Assembly (NCBI RefSeq): GCF_037042905.1
Contig: NC_087256.1
Span: forward strand, 27,051,501-27,115,500
DNA from: Lytechinus pictus
Lineage: Eukaryota; Echinodermata; Echinoidea; Temnopleuroida; Toxopneustidae
Direction of reading: 5' to 3'
DNA: 64,000 nt
Position 1 is the stretch's first letter. Each line of letters starts with the position of its first letter. Positions 22,600-33,579 of the stretch are shown piece after piece. The notes under the pieces are model-generated. The model did not search any database and was not told the origin of the DNA. It was given only the letters and a program-made list of their open reading frames with translations. The position numbers and the translations under genes were made by a program.

Positions 22600-23560
22600 A
22601 CAATAAAAATTTCGCTCGCGCTACGCGCTCGCAGCAATTTTTTATGTTGGATACCTCAGATAAATGTCTAGTTTTCAGGTTGAAATATCAACAATTTTCA
22701 GCTCGCACTTCGCGCTCGCGTCAATTGATCATTTAGAAACCAATTTGTTCACGATTACAAAAAGTGCTTATAATATCCAGTTCTTAGGCCGGAATATCAC
22801 AAATTTATGCTCGCGTTTCGTGCTCACATATAACAGTTTAGGAATATATCCATCCTGTTCATAGTTAAATGAAGTGCTTAGAATGTCCGGATTTCAGGTC
22901 GTAATATAAAAAATCAAAAATATATCATTAGAAACCAATTTGTTCACGGTTACAAAAATTGCTTGGATTATCAAGTTCTTATAGGTCGGAATATCAAAAA
23001 TTTCAGCTCGAGCTTCGCACTCACATAAAATTCCATCCTGTTCATAATTAAATGAAGTGCTTAGAATGTAAAGTTTTCAGGACGAAATATAAAAAAATTT
23101 CAGCTCGCGCTTCGCGCTCACACCACTTAATTGTTTTTAAGTACAATCTTGTTCATAGTTTTAAAAAAAGGTGCTTAGAATGTCCATTTTTCAGGGGGGA
23201 ATATCTCAAATTTTCAGCTCGCTCTTCGCGCATGCATCAATTAATCATTCAGTTAGAAACCAATTTGTCCATGGTACTAAAAGTGCTTAGAATATCCAGT
23301 TCTTAAGTCGGAATATCAAAAGTTTTAGCTCGCGCTTGCACCCGCACTACTGTTTAAATACCCATTCTGTAAAACTGCTTAGAATGTCTAGTGTCCAGTT
23401 AGGAATATCCAAATTTTTAGCTCGCGCTTTGCGCTCGCATAATTTATCAAGGAAGATACCCATCCTATTCATAATTAAGTGCACAAAATGTATCGTTTGA
23501 GGTCTAAATTTTTAGAAAAAAAATCAGCTCGCGCTTCGCGCTCGCAATCATTATTTTTAT
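22600..23560 (-). repeat. Hairpin-core satellite array (minus orientation)
   Basis: About nine units with the core GCTCGCGCTTCGCGCTCGC or variants near 22612, 22700, 22808, 23004, 23102, 23216, 23328, 23421 and 23525. Linkers carry GAATGTCCAGTTTT-like and TCCTGTTCATA-like words shared with the array at 27.9-29.3 kb. A hAT-like end (CAGGAGCAGATCCAGG, reverse read) lies at 23666-23681, on the side where the array's 5' terminus would be expected. Confidence 0.85.
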
Positions 23561-24122
23561 ATTATTTTAGTGTAAATTGTTAGGCACGTGCAAGTGAAAG
23601 TGAAGACTTTTGGGGGGCTGGGGCTTGTCAAAATTTTTGTAAACAAAAATGTGCCCCTCGAAAATCCTGGATCTGCTCCTGGGTTGGATATAGATGAGTA
23701 TTGGTCGTCGGACGTCGGTAATCGGTACTGACATCTGTCGGTAATCAAGGGCCTCCACCCCCCTCCCCCTGGAAAAGGCCTAGCGCTATACCCCTGCTTA
23801 CACATTCCTCTCGTTATTACCGTCCCCCCTTTCTATCCTATGTTTCCGATCCGATAGCAAATATCAGTAGTAGCAAGATCCCAACTGTTTTATTGGGCAC
23901 CCCCTGGGTAACTTTTCCCACCTTCTGTGCCACTTCTAGACCTACACATCCAAACGTGTATGGGGGTGGGCTGCAAAATGCAGGGCAACGAGGACTGCGA
24001 GGTGCCCAAATATCCTCGTGTATTGGTAATTTTATGACCGAATGTATAATTTCTGCACGTTTCATATCATGTAAAAAGGCTGAATAATAATTGAAAAAAA
24101 GCAAACAGATTAAAAAAAAATC

Positions 24123-24377
24123 AGAGCGAGCAAATTAAAAACTGTGAAGTTGATATTTGGGCAATGATTATCAGCTCCCTCCCCTTGAAAAAAATTTTGC
24201 TTATACGTCCATGCCTACTACCCCCCCCCCCCCCCCACAAATTAGAGCGAGCACTTTTTAAAAACTGTGAAGTTGATATTTGGGCAATGATTATCGGCCC
24301 CACCCACTTGAAAAAATTGCTCATCCTTGTCGCTTGCCCCCCCCCCCCCCTGACGAAATATGCCAGGTACGCCACTG
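24123..24377. repeat. Two 121-bp tandem units ending in a hAT-like terminus
   Basis: AGAGCGAGCA..AAAACTGTGAAGTTGATA recurs at 24123 and 24244, followed each time by a long C run. The stretch ends GGTACGCCACTG at 24377, the same terminus (CAGTGGCGTACC in reverse) as at 42871 and, in related form, 54545. A partner left end was not found. Confidence 0.65.
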
Positions 24378-24448
24378 CAGTGTGGATAAAATTCTTGCTG
24401 AAGGAAAACACGCCACGGCTAGGATTTAAACCCACGACCATGCATGAA
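24378..24448 (-). mobile_element. tRNA-derived SINE fragment (head side)
   Basis: In reverse, GGGTTTAAATCCTAGCCGTGG is a decayed B box plus body start, followed by TTCCTTCAGCAAGAATTTTA. It directly abuts the hAT-like terminus at 24377. Confidence 0.65.
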
Positions 24449-24538
24449 TAATTGTGTAAAACATGACTGATGATTCTAGGCTGCTTTTAGACCATTTTTA
24501 CTGGATATGTTTATATATATCATATTTATATAACCACC

Positions 24539-24680
24539 ATGGGCGGAAATCCCAGGGGGACGCGTCCCCCTACCATTTTGGAAAGGGGGGGACATAATAT
24601 CAAATGCCCCCCCCCCTACTATTTGTGGTCTTTCATTGTAGAAAAAAAATAAATAATTCAAAATCGAAATGATACACATG
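24539..24680 (+). mobile_element. Truncated MITE, GGGCGGAAATCCC-ended family
   Basis: The left end CATGGGCGGAAATCCCAGGG and inner words TTTGTGGTCTTTCAT and AAAATCGAAAT match the complete element at 51139. The right end is missing. Confidence 0.65.
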
Positions 24681-24909
24681 TATCCTCGAATTTCGAAATA
24701 TATATAAACAGATAGTTTTTGTTAAGAACTTGGATAGGAAAAGAAAAGGCATACCGGCCCGACAATTCTCGAACTCGCATCTAGCCCTATATGCCAGCCA
24801 AAGAGTAATGACATTGATGACATCGATGGCCATTGTCAATTTCATAACTAATAAAAATGAAACATGAAAATCGCCCCTAGATACTTATAAGTAAATTTAC
24901 TGCATAGAT

Positions 24910-25892
24910 CAGGGGTTCTCAAACTACGGCCCGCGGAGCTTCTCAATCCGGCCCGCGAGACTCTGCTGGGTTTTTTTTAATCACTTTTAAGTCACAATAT
25001 GAAACATAGCTCAATATGATTACATTGTGTATCCATGTAGACCTAACCGTAATAAAAGTAATGGCAGTCAAATTAATTTGACTTTTAAACAAAGTTTAGT
25101 GGAGCCTTTTCGGTCTGTTCGATCTACTTTCTTATTAGATGACCAGCACTGTTCTCACCATGTTTAGATCTACATACAGGTGCGAAAGTGCATTTTCCAC
25201 AATGAACATTTTAAAGAACTAACTCATACCGAAGTACCTTGACAGGGGCCGTGGAACGGTTTTCAAAGTGGGGGGGGGGGGGCTGGCCATGCACAAAATC
25301 ACAATCATATGGCAATTTTTACGTTTTTGTACATGGTTTTGGAACCCCCCCCCCCCCCGCTTCCGCGGCTCCATTGCACCGGTGCCTTCTGGCAATTACA
25401 CCTTTTGTGCCAAGGTTCAAGCAACTTGTTGCTGACAGACTGTCACGTTTCCCATATTGAAAGTGATTAGGAGACTGACACCCTTGTTAGAGTATACAAC
25501 AGACATGCTCTATTATTCATTCTACTTTGACTACAAAAAATGTTGATACTTCAAAACATTATCTGTCTCCCCTATACCAGGTATGTATAGGTACAATCTA
25601 GATTCCTTTTAACAACGTACTACAATTATGTTATCATTAATATTGCTCTCGCTGTATTTTGAAATCTTTTCTAATTTTGCCTGCGTTCCATATGAAACTG
25701 TTATAAATTTGTTGGATTAAATGCTCCCAAAGTAAGGGCCAGACTGCACAAGAGAGCATCTAGGACCCGAACCGCAAGGGTCTTTGCGCTTCGCACACAT
25801 TTATTTCTTCTAAGTATCCACTTCACCCTGGCCCTTTCAGGTTTACTTGGAGTCTCATCTGGCCCTTCAAGGAATAAGTTTGAGAACCCCTG
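24910..25892 (+). mobile_element. Decayed hAT-Charlie-like transposon
   Basis: Perfect 16-bp terminal inverted repeats CAGGGGTTCTCAAACT. Flanks GCATAGAT (24902-24909) and TCATAGGT (25893-25900) agree at 6 of 8 bases, a decayed 8-bp target duplication. Inside, FRSTYRCESAFSTMNILKN (about 25155-25220) and CLLAITPFVPRFKQLV (about 25382-25430) match the hAT C-terminal dimerisation region. Between them lies a 134-bp foreign insertion, and a stop follows ILKN. The ends and CESAF motif point to Charlie-type hAT elements. Confidence 0.88.
25243..25376. mobile_element. 134-bp MITE nested in the hAT remnant
   Basis: Ends CAGGGGCCGTGGAACGG and CAATGGAGCCGCGGAAGCGG (reverse read) are imperfect inverted repeats enclosing G and C runs. 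It interrupts the hAT C-terminal coding region between two recognisable pieces. The flanks do not show a clear duplication. Confidence 0.7.
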
Positions 25893-25893
25893 T

Positions 25894-28800
25894 CATAGGT
25901 AGATCAAGGGGGCGAAGCGGCGGCCCACCCCCTATTGGCGGCGCAAAATAGGAAGGTGAGGAGAAAATTAAGAAAGATAGGCCGAGGAAGAAAATGAAAT
26001 GATGGAAGGGGAGGGCAATAATTGAAAAAAAAAGAAAACTTTCAGGTCATAGTATAAAAATACAAAAATTCGCTCTTGCTTTGCATTAATACACAGCCAT
26101 CTCTTTATTTCAAAACGTGCTTATTTTTTTTTTACTTTTTAGATCGAAATAAATTAAATCAAATTATTTATTTAGGAAGATATCCATCTTTTCATAATTT
26201 GTAGGTGATCAACTATTGCCACATTTGTAGGTAATATTCCCGGCATAAGTAACATAACCATTCACACCCCCGGTATTGAAAAACTCCTAAGGAATCTAGA
26301 CCCTAAGAAAGCAACTGGGGTGGATGAAATACCTCCTCGTATTCTTAAGGAATTTTCCCATGAAGTTGCGCCAATTCTTGCCAAAATATTTCAAGCTTCT
26401 GTTAACTCAGGACGGTTACCTGAAGATTGGCGTAAAGCCAATGTCACTCCCATCCACAAAAAAGGAGATCGTACAAAACCCGAAAACTATAGGCCTGTAT
26501 CTCTCACTTCTGTTTGTTGTAAGATATTAGAACATGTGGTACATACCCATGTGATGAACCATCTTGAATCATACAATATTCTTAATAAAAGTCAACATGG
26601 TTTCAGAAAACTACATTCCTGCGAAACACAGCTCATACAAACCATGCATGACCTCTCTCTTTCTTTTGACAAACGGACCCAGACTGACATAATAATAACC
26701 GACTTTTCTAAGGCTTTCGACACTGTGCCCCATCAACGACTCCTCCTCAAACTCAAGCAATATGGTATTAATGGGAAGATTAATCAGTGGATCTCATCTT
26801 TTCTACAGAATAGATACCAGAGAGTAGTATTAGGGGGGGGGGGAATATTCGCAATGGGTTAAGGTACAGTCAGGCGTCCCGCAGGGCACAGTGCTCGGAC
26901 CCTTATTGTTTATTATCTATGTAAATGACCTACCAGACGGCTTGACCTCAACTGTACGACTTTACGCGGACGACTGCATCATATACTCTAACATCAAAAC
27001 ACAAAACGACGCTACTAGACTACAGAATGACCTGGACAAACTTTCTGCATGGGAAAATAAGTGGCAAATGAAACTTAACCCAGAGAAATGTTTTGTTCTT
27101 AGGATAACTTCTTCTAGATCACCTTTCACAACCAAATATAACTTGGGTGGCGTAGATCTACAGGAAACCACCCACCATTCATATCTTGGTGTCAATATCT
27201 CGCAAGATCTTAAATGGGACAAGCATATTTCCAAAATCACAACTTCTGCAAATAAAGTCAACGGCTTTATTAAACGTAACTTGCCATCATGCACAAAACT
27301 CACAAAAGCTACAGCTTACATAACTTTAGTCCGACCGATCTTAGAGAATAGTTCTAGCGTTTGGGACCCATATACAAAAGAGCATATTTATGAAATTGGT
27401 AAGGTGCAAAGAAGGGCAGCCAGAATGGTTTGTAGTGACTATAGGCAAACCACCAGTGCTACAAAACTAATGCAGGGGTTAGGATGGGATCTCCTTTCAA
27501 CAAGAAGGAAAGTTTCGAGGGTTGGTATACTGCACAAGGCCTTGGGGGGGCACCTGGCCCTGCCGGTGTCGGACTATCTACGTCCAGCGACTCGAGCTAC
27601 CAGACATACATCCGGAAGATCTTTCATCCAGTGCTCAACTCGCACCAATTGTTTTAAGAACTCATATATTCCACGCACCATCAAGGACTGGAATTCTCTA
27701 CCCCCCGACATCCAATCAATTTCAGTCTCTGATAATTTTAAAACACAGGCAACCATATACTTTCGCAACAAAGACTTAAGCAACAAGGACTAAGAAGAAA
27801 CAAAGTGCGCACTCCCATTTCCTCCTCGGGTGGTTCCTGTAATAGGAACGTTGAGGAGTATCACCAAGAAGAAGAAGGTGTAAATCTTTAAAAAAAGCTC
27901 GCGCTTTGCGCTCGCATTGCTTATTGGGATAAACTGCTTGTTCTTTATTTCAAAAGTGCTTGAAAGATCCAGTTTTCAGATCTGAATATTAAAAAAAAAT
28001 CATTTCGCGCTTCACGCTCGCATCAGTAATATGGTTAAGTCAGATACTATCCTGTTTATTGCTATAAGGTGAAAGAAGATGACTTTTTTGGTCGGAAAAT
28101 AAAACAAAATATAGGATACGCTTCGCGCTCACACTAATTAAAATTTAGTTAGATAGCTACCTTGTCCTTGATTTTAAAATATGCTAATAATACAAATTTT
28201 TAGGCCGGAAATGACATATCTTCAGCACACACTTCGCGCTCGAATATAATATTTTCTGGTTAAATTCTTATCCTGTTCATGATTTGAAAAAATGTTACGA
28301 TTGTCCAGTTTTTAGGTTGGAAAATACAAACTTAGGCTCGCGCTTCGCGCCCGCATTGTTTAGATTCCTATCTTGTTCATAATTTTAAAAAATACTAAGA
28401 ATGTCCAGTATTTAGGTTGGGAAAACAGAAACTTCCACCTCTTGCTTCGCGGTCGCATTAATTGTTTAGATTCCTATCCTGTTCATAATTTTTTTTTAAG
28501 TACTAAGAATGTCTAGTATTTAGGTTGGAAAATCAAAAACTTTCAGCTCGCGCTTCGCGCTCGCATTAATTGATTAGTTCCTATCCTGTTCATATTCTTT
28601 TTAAGATGCTATGAATGTCCAGTTTTTAGGTTGGAAAATATAAAAACTTTCAGCTCGCGCTGGCATTCATTCTTTAGATTCATATTCCCGTTCATTATTA
28701 AGTACTAAGAATGTCCAGTTTTTAGGTTGAAAAATCAAAAACTTTCAGCTCGCGCTTCCCGCTCGCATTAATTGTTTAGATTCCTATTCCGTTCATTATT

Positions 28801-29310
28801 AGTGCTAAGAATGTCCAGTTTTTAGGTTGGAAAATAAAAAAAACTTTCAGCTCGCGCTTCCCGCTCGCATTAATTGTTTAGATTCATATCCTGTTCATAT
28901 TCTTTTTAAAGTGCTATGAATGTCCATTTTTTAGGTTGAAAAATTAAAAAAATTCAGCTTGCGCTTCACGCTCGCATTAATTGTTTAGATTCCTGTCCTG
29001 TTCATATTCTTTTTAAAGTGCTATATGAATGTCCAGTATTTACGTTGGAAAATCAAAAATTTTCAGCTCGCGCTCGCGTCTATTGTTTAGTTAAATTCCC
29101 ATCCTGTTCATGATTTGAAAAAGTGTTACGAATGTCTAGTTTTAAGGTTGGAAATAAAAAAACTTTCAGCTCGCGCTCGCATTAATGGTTTAGGTAGGTT
29201 CGAATCTAGTTCATGATCACAAATAATGTTCAGAATGTTCAATTTCCAGGTCACAGTTTATGAAATATCAACATATCATGGCTCGCGTTTCTCGCTCGCA
29301 TTATTTATTG
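25894..29310 (-). repeat. Hairpin-core satellite array, regular 105-bp period, split by a LINE
   Basis: At least 14 units between 27890 and 29310 at very even spacing: cores near 27897, 28004, 28114, 28220, 28335, 28440, 28543, 28650, 28747, 28850, 28955, 29065, 29168 and 29280. One decayed unit lies left of the LINE (26068). Unit order on the plus strand: TTTAGATTCCTATCCTGTTC, GAATGTCCAGTTTTTAGGTT, AAAACTTTCAG, then CTCGCGCTTCGCGCTCGCAT. The left boundary has a purine-rich tract (25960-26035) and CATAGGTAGATCAAGGGGG at 25894, matching the internal right ends (CATAGG-GATC) of the 4.45-kb element. So the array may be the inside of a similar element in reverse orientation. Confidence 0.85.
26205..27880 (+). 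mobile_element. 5'-truncated CR1/Jockey-like LINE with nearly intact reverse transcriptase
   Basis: Reverse transcriptase in two frames. The first (26230-26862) holds LDPKKATGVDEIP, WRKANVTPIHKKGD, ENYRPVSLTSV, SQHGFRKLHSCETQL and TDFSKAFDTVPHQRLLLKL. The second (26862-27793) holds VQSGVPQGTVLGPLLFIIYV, the YADDCIIY catalytic motif, KWQMKLNPEKCFVL, HSYLGVNIS and the C-terminal IKDWNSLP. The break between them falls at a run of G at about 26832-26842, so one slippage event split an otherwise open frame. No endonuclease domain is present. The 3' end has an AAGAAGAAG tail at 27867-27877. It sits inside the satellite array and splits a unit. Younger-looking than the LINE at 14.5 kb. Confidence 0.92.
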
Positions 29311-29347
29311 AGGCCTTTCATCTTTAGTTAGGAATACCTCCCCTCTT

Positions 29348-29351
29348 CGAA

Positions 29352-29389
<38 letters not shown>

Positions 29390-29400
29390 GTGTGTGTGTT
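29348..29400 (+). repeat. (TA)n-(TG)n microsatellite
   Basis: About 30 bp of TA followed by TATGTATG and TG repeats. A C run and a fragment with AGATTTCCGCCCC follow at 29448-29490, probably an end of the GGGCGGAAATC MITE family. Confidence 0.85.
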
Positions 29401-29489
29401 TGAGTTAGTAATTCTGTAGAACATAAAAACGGAAAACTCAATTGTGTCCCCCCCCCCCCCCTACCTTCAAGGAGAGATTTCCGCCCCAC

Positions 29490-30740
29490 AAATGGCATTT
29501 TCTTCAATAGATTTCAAATGCGGGTCGTCATAAAACTTTACTTTTCCTCCAACTTGAAGAAAAAAATGGCAAAGGAAATTAATTGTTGGAGGTCATATCA
29601 AACTTTCTTTAAAGCGATACTAAAGTATTAATTTCGAAAAAATTATAAGGCCAGTCAGGATACTGCACGTTTCATTTGTTCGTTTTTTTTTCTTTTCTAC
29701 AAAATAAATATTTCTTAATAAATGTGGAATTTTTATTCCATTCAAGGAAAAGAGGGATTTTGAAGGAAATATATCACTGTTTTAAGCCAAAATTGCACTC
29801 ATTTCCACTCTTTTGAATACCTTTATATATTTTTTTCACTCGCCAAAGTGCAAAAAATTTGTTATTTCATTGTAAAAAACAAAATAGTGAAAAAATTAAA
29901 GGGATTTTTTTTGCCAAATATCGTTTGAATTAGGGCCCAATTTCATGGCTTCAGCGCGGTGCACATTCCAGTCGGAAACAAATCTGATTAAATTCAGCAT
30001 AATTATATTAGTTTGGTACGCTTTACCCATTTTGTACGGGAGCGAAACCATATTTATTATATTTGTAATCATAGAACGCATAACTTTATCTTTGGTAAAA
30101 GATGTTCCATTAAGTTTAGGTTTCCCAGTGTTGAAATATGTCTATACTTGGAATACAAAGTATTCTTCTTTTTTTTTCTTTCAATCTATTGATCAAAGTA
30201 TAAATTACAATATAAATCAAACAAATCAACAAGCTATTTACATGATTAATCAGAGCAGCACTTAAGTATGTATAAGTTTTTAGAGACAGATACATAAAAC
30301 AAATTAAATATCAAATCTCCATTTTTTTTAAATGTACAAGTAATTTACCATTTTTCTTCGCAAAAAAAAATATTCAATATCCTTAATGCCTTTGATACGA
30401 GCTTTGAATTCCACAATATTGGGGGTTTTATTATTTTACAAAAGTGAACATAGTATTTGAAAGCAAGGAAAATGAATGTCCAAAAAATTATCACCTTGAA
30501 TACCAAATATCTTTACAAAAGAAGAAATGATAATATTCGAATGTTGTTTTTGGTTTATTATAGATAAAAAAAATCGTCCCGAATTCAAAGTATTCAGATA
30601 ATACACATCATCGAGCTAATTTACAAAACGAGGTACATCTGGAACAATTCAACAATTATCATGCCTTTGGACTATTTTAGGTCTGTTGTTTTGGTGACCG
30701 AGCAAACTGATGTCTATACTAGTGCACTATATAATATTTT
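29490..30740. other. gene-free AT-rich spacer
   Basis: A 106-codon frame at 29945-30265 is hydrophobic in its first half and Gln/Asn-rich at the end, with no family motif. I see no support for a gene. Confidence 0.35.
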
Positions 30741-30744
30741 TTAA

Positions 30745-31221
30745 AGGTCAGGTCCACCACATTTTAAACAAAACAGTGATATGCACAATTCAGTGACAAG
30801 CAATTGAGACAGTCGATGGTATCCTTCACTCATTATTTCTTTTGTTTTCTATTGTTTGAATTATACAATATTTCATTTCTTACAGATTTGACAATAAGGA
30901 CCAACATGTTCGAACAATAGCATTAAACAATGCTAATTCCACATGTTCAGGGAGGAATAATCGTTGTTTCACTTGACAATGAGAAAAATTTTGATATTTC
31001 ATATAATAAATACAAAAGAAATAGTGAGTGGATGATGTCATCAGTCTCCTCATTTACATACCGATCAGGATGTGCATATAACTGTTTTGTGAAATTAAGC
31101 GAAACTTTAAAATGTCTTAACTTTCTAATTTTACATCTTATTTTGATGAAATTTTCAGTGTTGGCTTGTTGGATTTTTATTTTTTTATTCACATCAAATT
31201 TTTGTTGGGTGGACTTGTCTT
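30745..31221. mobile_element. TTAA-flanked MITE (piggyBac-like target), copy 1
   Basis: Flanked by TTAA on both sides (30741-30744 and 31222-31225). Ends AGGTCAGGTCCACC and AAGACAAGTCCACCC (reverse read). Inner words GATGATGTCATC, TCCTCATTTACATACC, GTGCATATAACTGTTTTGTG and ATTTTGATGAAATTTTCAG recur in copies at 33420, 35020 and 58531. No coding sequence. Confidence 0.8.
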
Positions 31222-31767
31222 TTAAATGACTGTTAAAATGATAGATTTCAGTACTATGTCAAAAAGTTTTTTTTTTTCAAATTACTTGAAGTATTATATT
31301 CAACTTATCTATACTTCGATATACTAACCAGGATATACATACAGGGTGTTTCAAAAAAAGAGGTAACTTAAGTTTAAGGGTCAGCTATATCAAGAGTACA
31401 TTATTTTTTGTGATTTTTATTTTACATGACTGAGTAACTCATCAACTGTAAATTGACACCTTGCTTGTGTCACAATTGTCACGGGTCATTGAGTTATGGA
31501 TCTCCAAAGGCAAATGTAAAAAAAAAAACAATTTTTTCCCAGTTTTTGGAGTTAATGTACATGCACGAAACCTACTTTGTATTTAGGTTTTAGCTTCATC
31601 AGAATTGTTGAAGTGCTTTCCCATCTGTTAACTTTTCGTGAGTGACTGGCGTTTACATATCAACTGCATATGAGCAGGACAGATAACATTTCAGTGAAAT
31701 TTGCAGGGAAAAACTCTGATGAAACCAAACCCTTACAAGAAAGAGGGTTTCGTGCATGTACCTTGCA

Positions 31768-32893
31768 TGTGGAGCGTTGTGGCCCAGTGGATAAGTCTTC
31801 TGACTTTGAAACAGAGGGTCGTGGGTTCGAAATCCCAGGCATGGCGTAATTTCATTCAGCAAGAAATTTATCCACATTGTGCTGCACTCAACCCAGGCGA
31901 GGTGAATGGGTACCCAGCAGGATTAATTCCTTGAATGCATGAACGCTGAAAGGCAGCTCGAGCTAAAGCTGGGGTTATAATAATAATAACAACGTGCCTC
32001 GGAATAGAATATTTCTAGATAGATGGCGCTATATAAATGCCTACACTGTAAAAAAAAATCTTTGAATCAGTAGTTAACACTTAATGTATTTAAGTAGAAT
32101 TTACAATTTGTAATTATTTTTCGTTGTTTTTAAGTAGTTTCAACTTGTCTTTTAATTTACTTGATTTACTTGATTTATTTGGGTTCAATATACATTTAAG
32201 AAAATTCACGTATTGATAGCTTGCTTTGATTGAGTAAATCTAACTCAATTAGGCAAAGATGATTGTTACTTATAAAATCATGTTGAATGTACTTATATTT
32301 TTCAATTAACGCCATATTTAAATAATGCATGAATATTCATTAGAGCAAGTAAATGTTTTTTTTTTTTAATAACTGTCATATCTATTTGTGTTTGAAATTG
32401 TTTTGGATAAGGGTGTGCTAACTATTGTATTCTTTTGTTGAATCAATGAAAAGGCCATATTAAATAGTCATTTAGCAGAAAATTATTCTCACTGTTTTAT
32501 TTGTAAGAATGAAACGATCGCGTATAAATATAAATGTCAGTACCTATACATGTACATGTAAGTGACAATTCACAAAGTCTAATATTTGGATAAAACATGT
32601 CTAAAATGAAAATGATGCCACCAAAAGTGGGACGATGGGGGAGCGGACTTTCGAATCACGAAAGTCCACTCCCCCATTTGATATTTTCAAATATTTTGTT
32701 GATTGTTTTACTTAATTGAATTAAGTTATTGTAACTTAATTTTCTTGAGTAAAATGGAAGCAAAGAAAATAAGTAAATTTTACTTAAAACTGCCAAAGTC
32801 ATAAATACTTGAAAAAATTCAGGCAATTTTTTGCCACAATTTTATTAAGTAATTTCTACTAATTTTTTTTTACAGTGTATTATTATTATTACA
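31768..32893 (+). mobile_element. tRNA-derived SINE, full length, split by a MITE
   Basis: Head with TGGCCCAGTGGATAAG (A box region) and GGTTCGAAATCCC (B box), then CATGGCGTAATTTCATTCAG, GTGCTGCACTCAACCCAGG, GGTGAATGGGTACC and TTGAATGCATGAACGC. The tail has GATGGCGCTATATAAATG followed by CTA at 32043 and resumes as TTATTATTATTA at 32878. Removing 32044-32877 and one TA restores a TTA-repeat tail. This is the best copy in the window for defining the family. Confidence 0.85.
32044..32877. mobile_element. 834-bp TA-flanked MITE inside the SINE tail
   Basis: Ends CACTGTAAAAAAAA and CACTGTAAAAAAAAATTAG (reverse read), with TA on each side. No open reading frame of note. A compact hairpin lies at 32635-32677 (19-bp stem with one mismatch and a 5-nt loop). 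Confidence 0.8.
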
Positions 32894-33003
32894 TTAAAAC
32901 CCAAAACTTGGAAAAAGTAGGTTTTGTACCATTCGCCTTCGAATTAAGGACCATAACTCAGTGGCAATTGTGACGCGAGCATGGTGTCAAATTAAAGTTG
33001 ATG

Positions 33004-33313
33004 GCCCGTATTCTGAAGTCAGGTTTAACTTAAACCACAGTCTAAGTCTGTGCTAAAATTATGGGAAGCCAAAAGTATCAAAATTTTTATAAAGTTGTAT
33101 GTTTATTATGTTTACTGTGCTCTTTCCTGATTCATCGATGGTGAAGACAATCATTTATTTATACTTCCTAGACATTGTGAATGATTTGAGAGCCAAATGA
33201 GCTGAAATATCATATCTCTACTGTTAGTGATTTATGTAACAATTGGCTATCCATACTTAAACCACAACTTTAAACCTAAGTTTAAGTTAAACCCGACTTC
33301 AGAATACGGGCCC
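33004..33313. mobile_element. Palindromic MITE, GGGCCCGTATTC ends
   Basis: Inverted ends GCCCGTATTCTGAAGTC and GGGCCCGTATTCTGAAGTC with paired inner words TTTAACTTAAACC / GGTTTAAGTTAAACC. ATG lies on both sides (33001-33003 and 33314-33316). The other arm of the host palindrome (near 31435) shows the uninterrupted sequence with one ATG-equivalent, which supports a 3-bp target duplication as in PIF/Harbinger elements. Confidence 0.75.
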
Positions 33314-33579
33314 ATGAGTTATTCAACTATGTAGAATAGAATTCACAAGAATAAATGATGTATTCTTGATATACCTGACCTTTGAACTTTGGTTACCTCT
33401 TTTTTAGAAACACCCTGTATAACTGTTTTTTTAGTAATTAAGCAAAACTTTAAGATGTTACAATTTTCTTATTCACATCGGATTTTGATAAAATTTGAAT
33501 TGCTTGGCATGATTGATAGTTTCCCTATTTATACATAAAATTAACTATTTGGTGGGGTGGACTTGCCCCTTGAAGACCC

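Larger units (their letters stand above)
31342..33417. mobile_element. TA-flanked palindromic element (mariner/Tc-like target) with nested insertions
   Basis: Inverted ends CAGGGTGTTTCAAAAAAAGA and CAGGGTGTTTCTAAAAAAGA continue as inverted repeats for about 65 bp (GGTCAG..TATATCAAGA on both). TA flanks both sides. Further inside, the arms pair again (TCACAATTGTCAC near 31470 with the reverse of 32960). The centre holds a SINE (31768-32893) that is itself interrupted, and the right arm holds a MITE at 33004-33313. No transposase seen. Confidence 0.82.

Noticed and set aside
22105-24385. Idea that the two SINE pieces at 21955 and 24378 are one copy split by a large insertion
   Set aside because: The pieces overlap by about 25 bp of SINE body, more than an 8-bp target duplication would give, so they are better seen as separate copies.
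27890-29310. Regularly spaced repeats resembling a CRISPR array
   Set aside because: The spacing units (linkers) are themselves conserved between repeats, units diverge gradually, the context is eukaryotic, and no cas genes exist. It is a satellite.
29945-30265. 106-codon frame with a hydrophobic start
   Set aside because: No homology recognised, AT-rich, Asn/Gln tail from low-complexity DNA, no supporting context.
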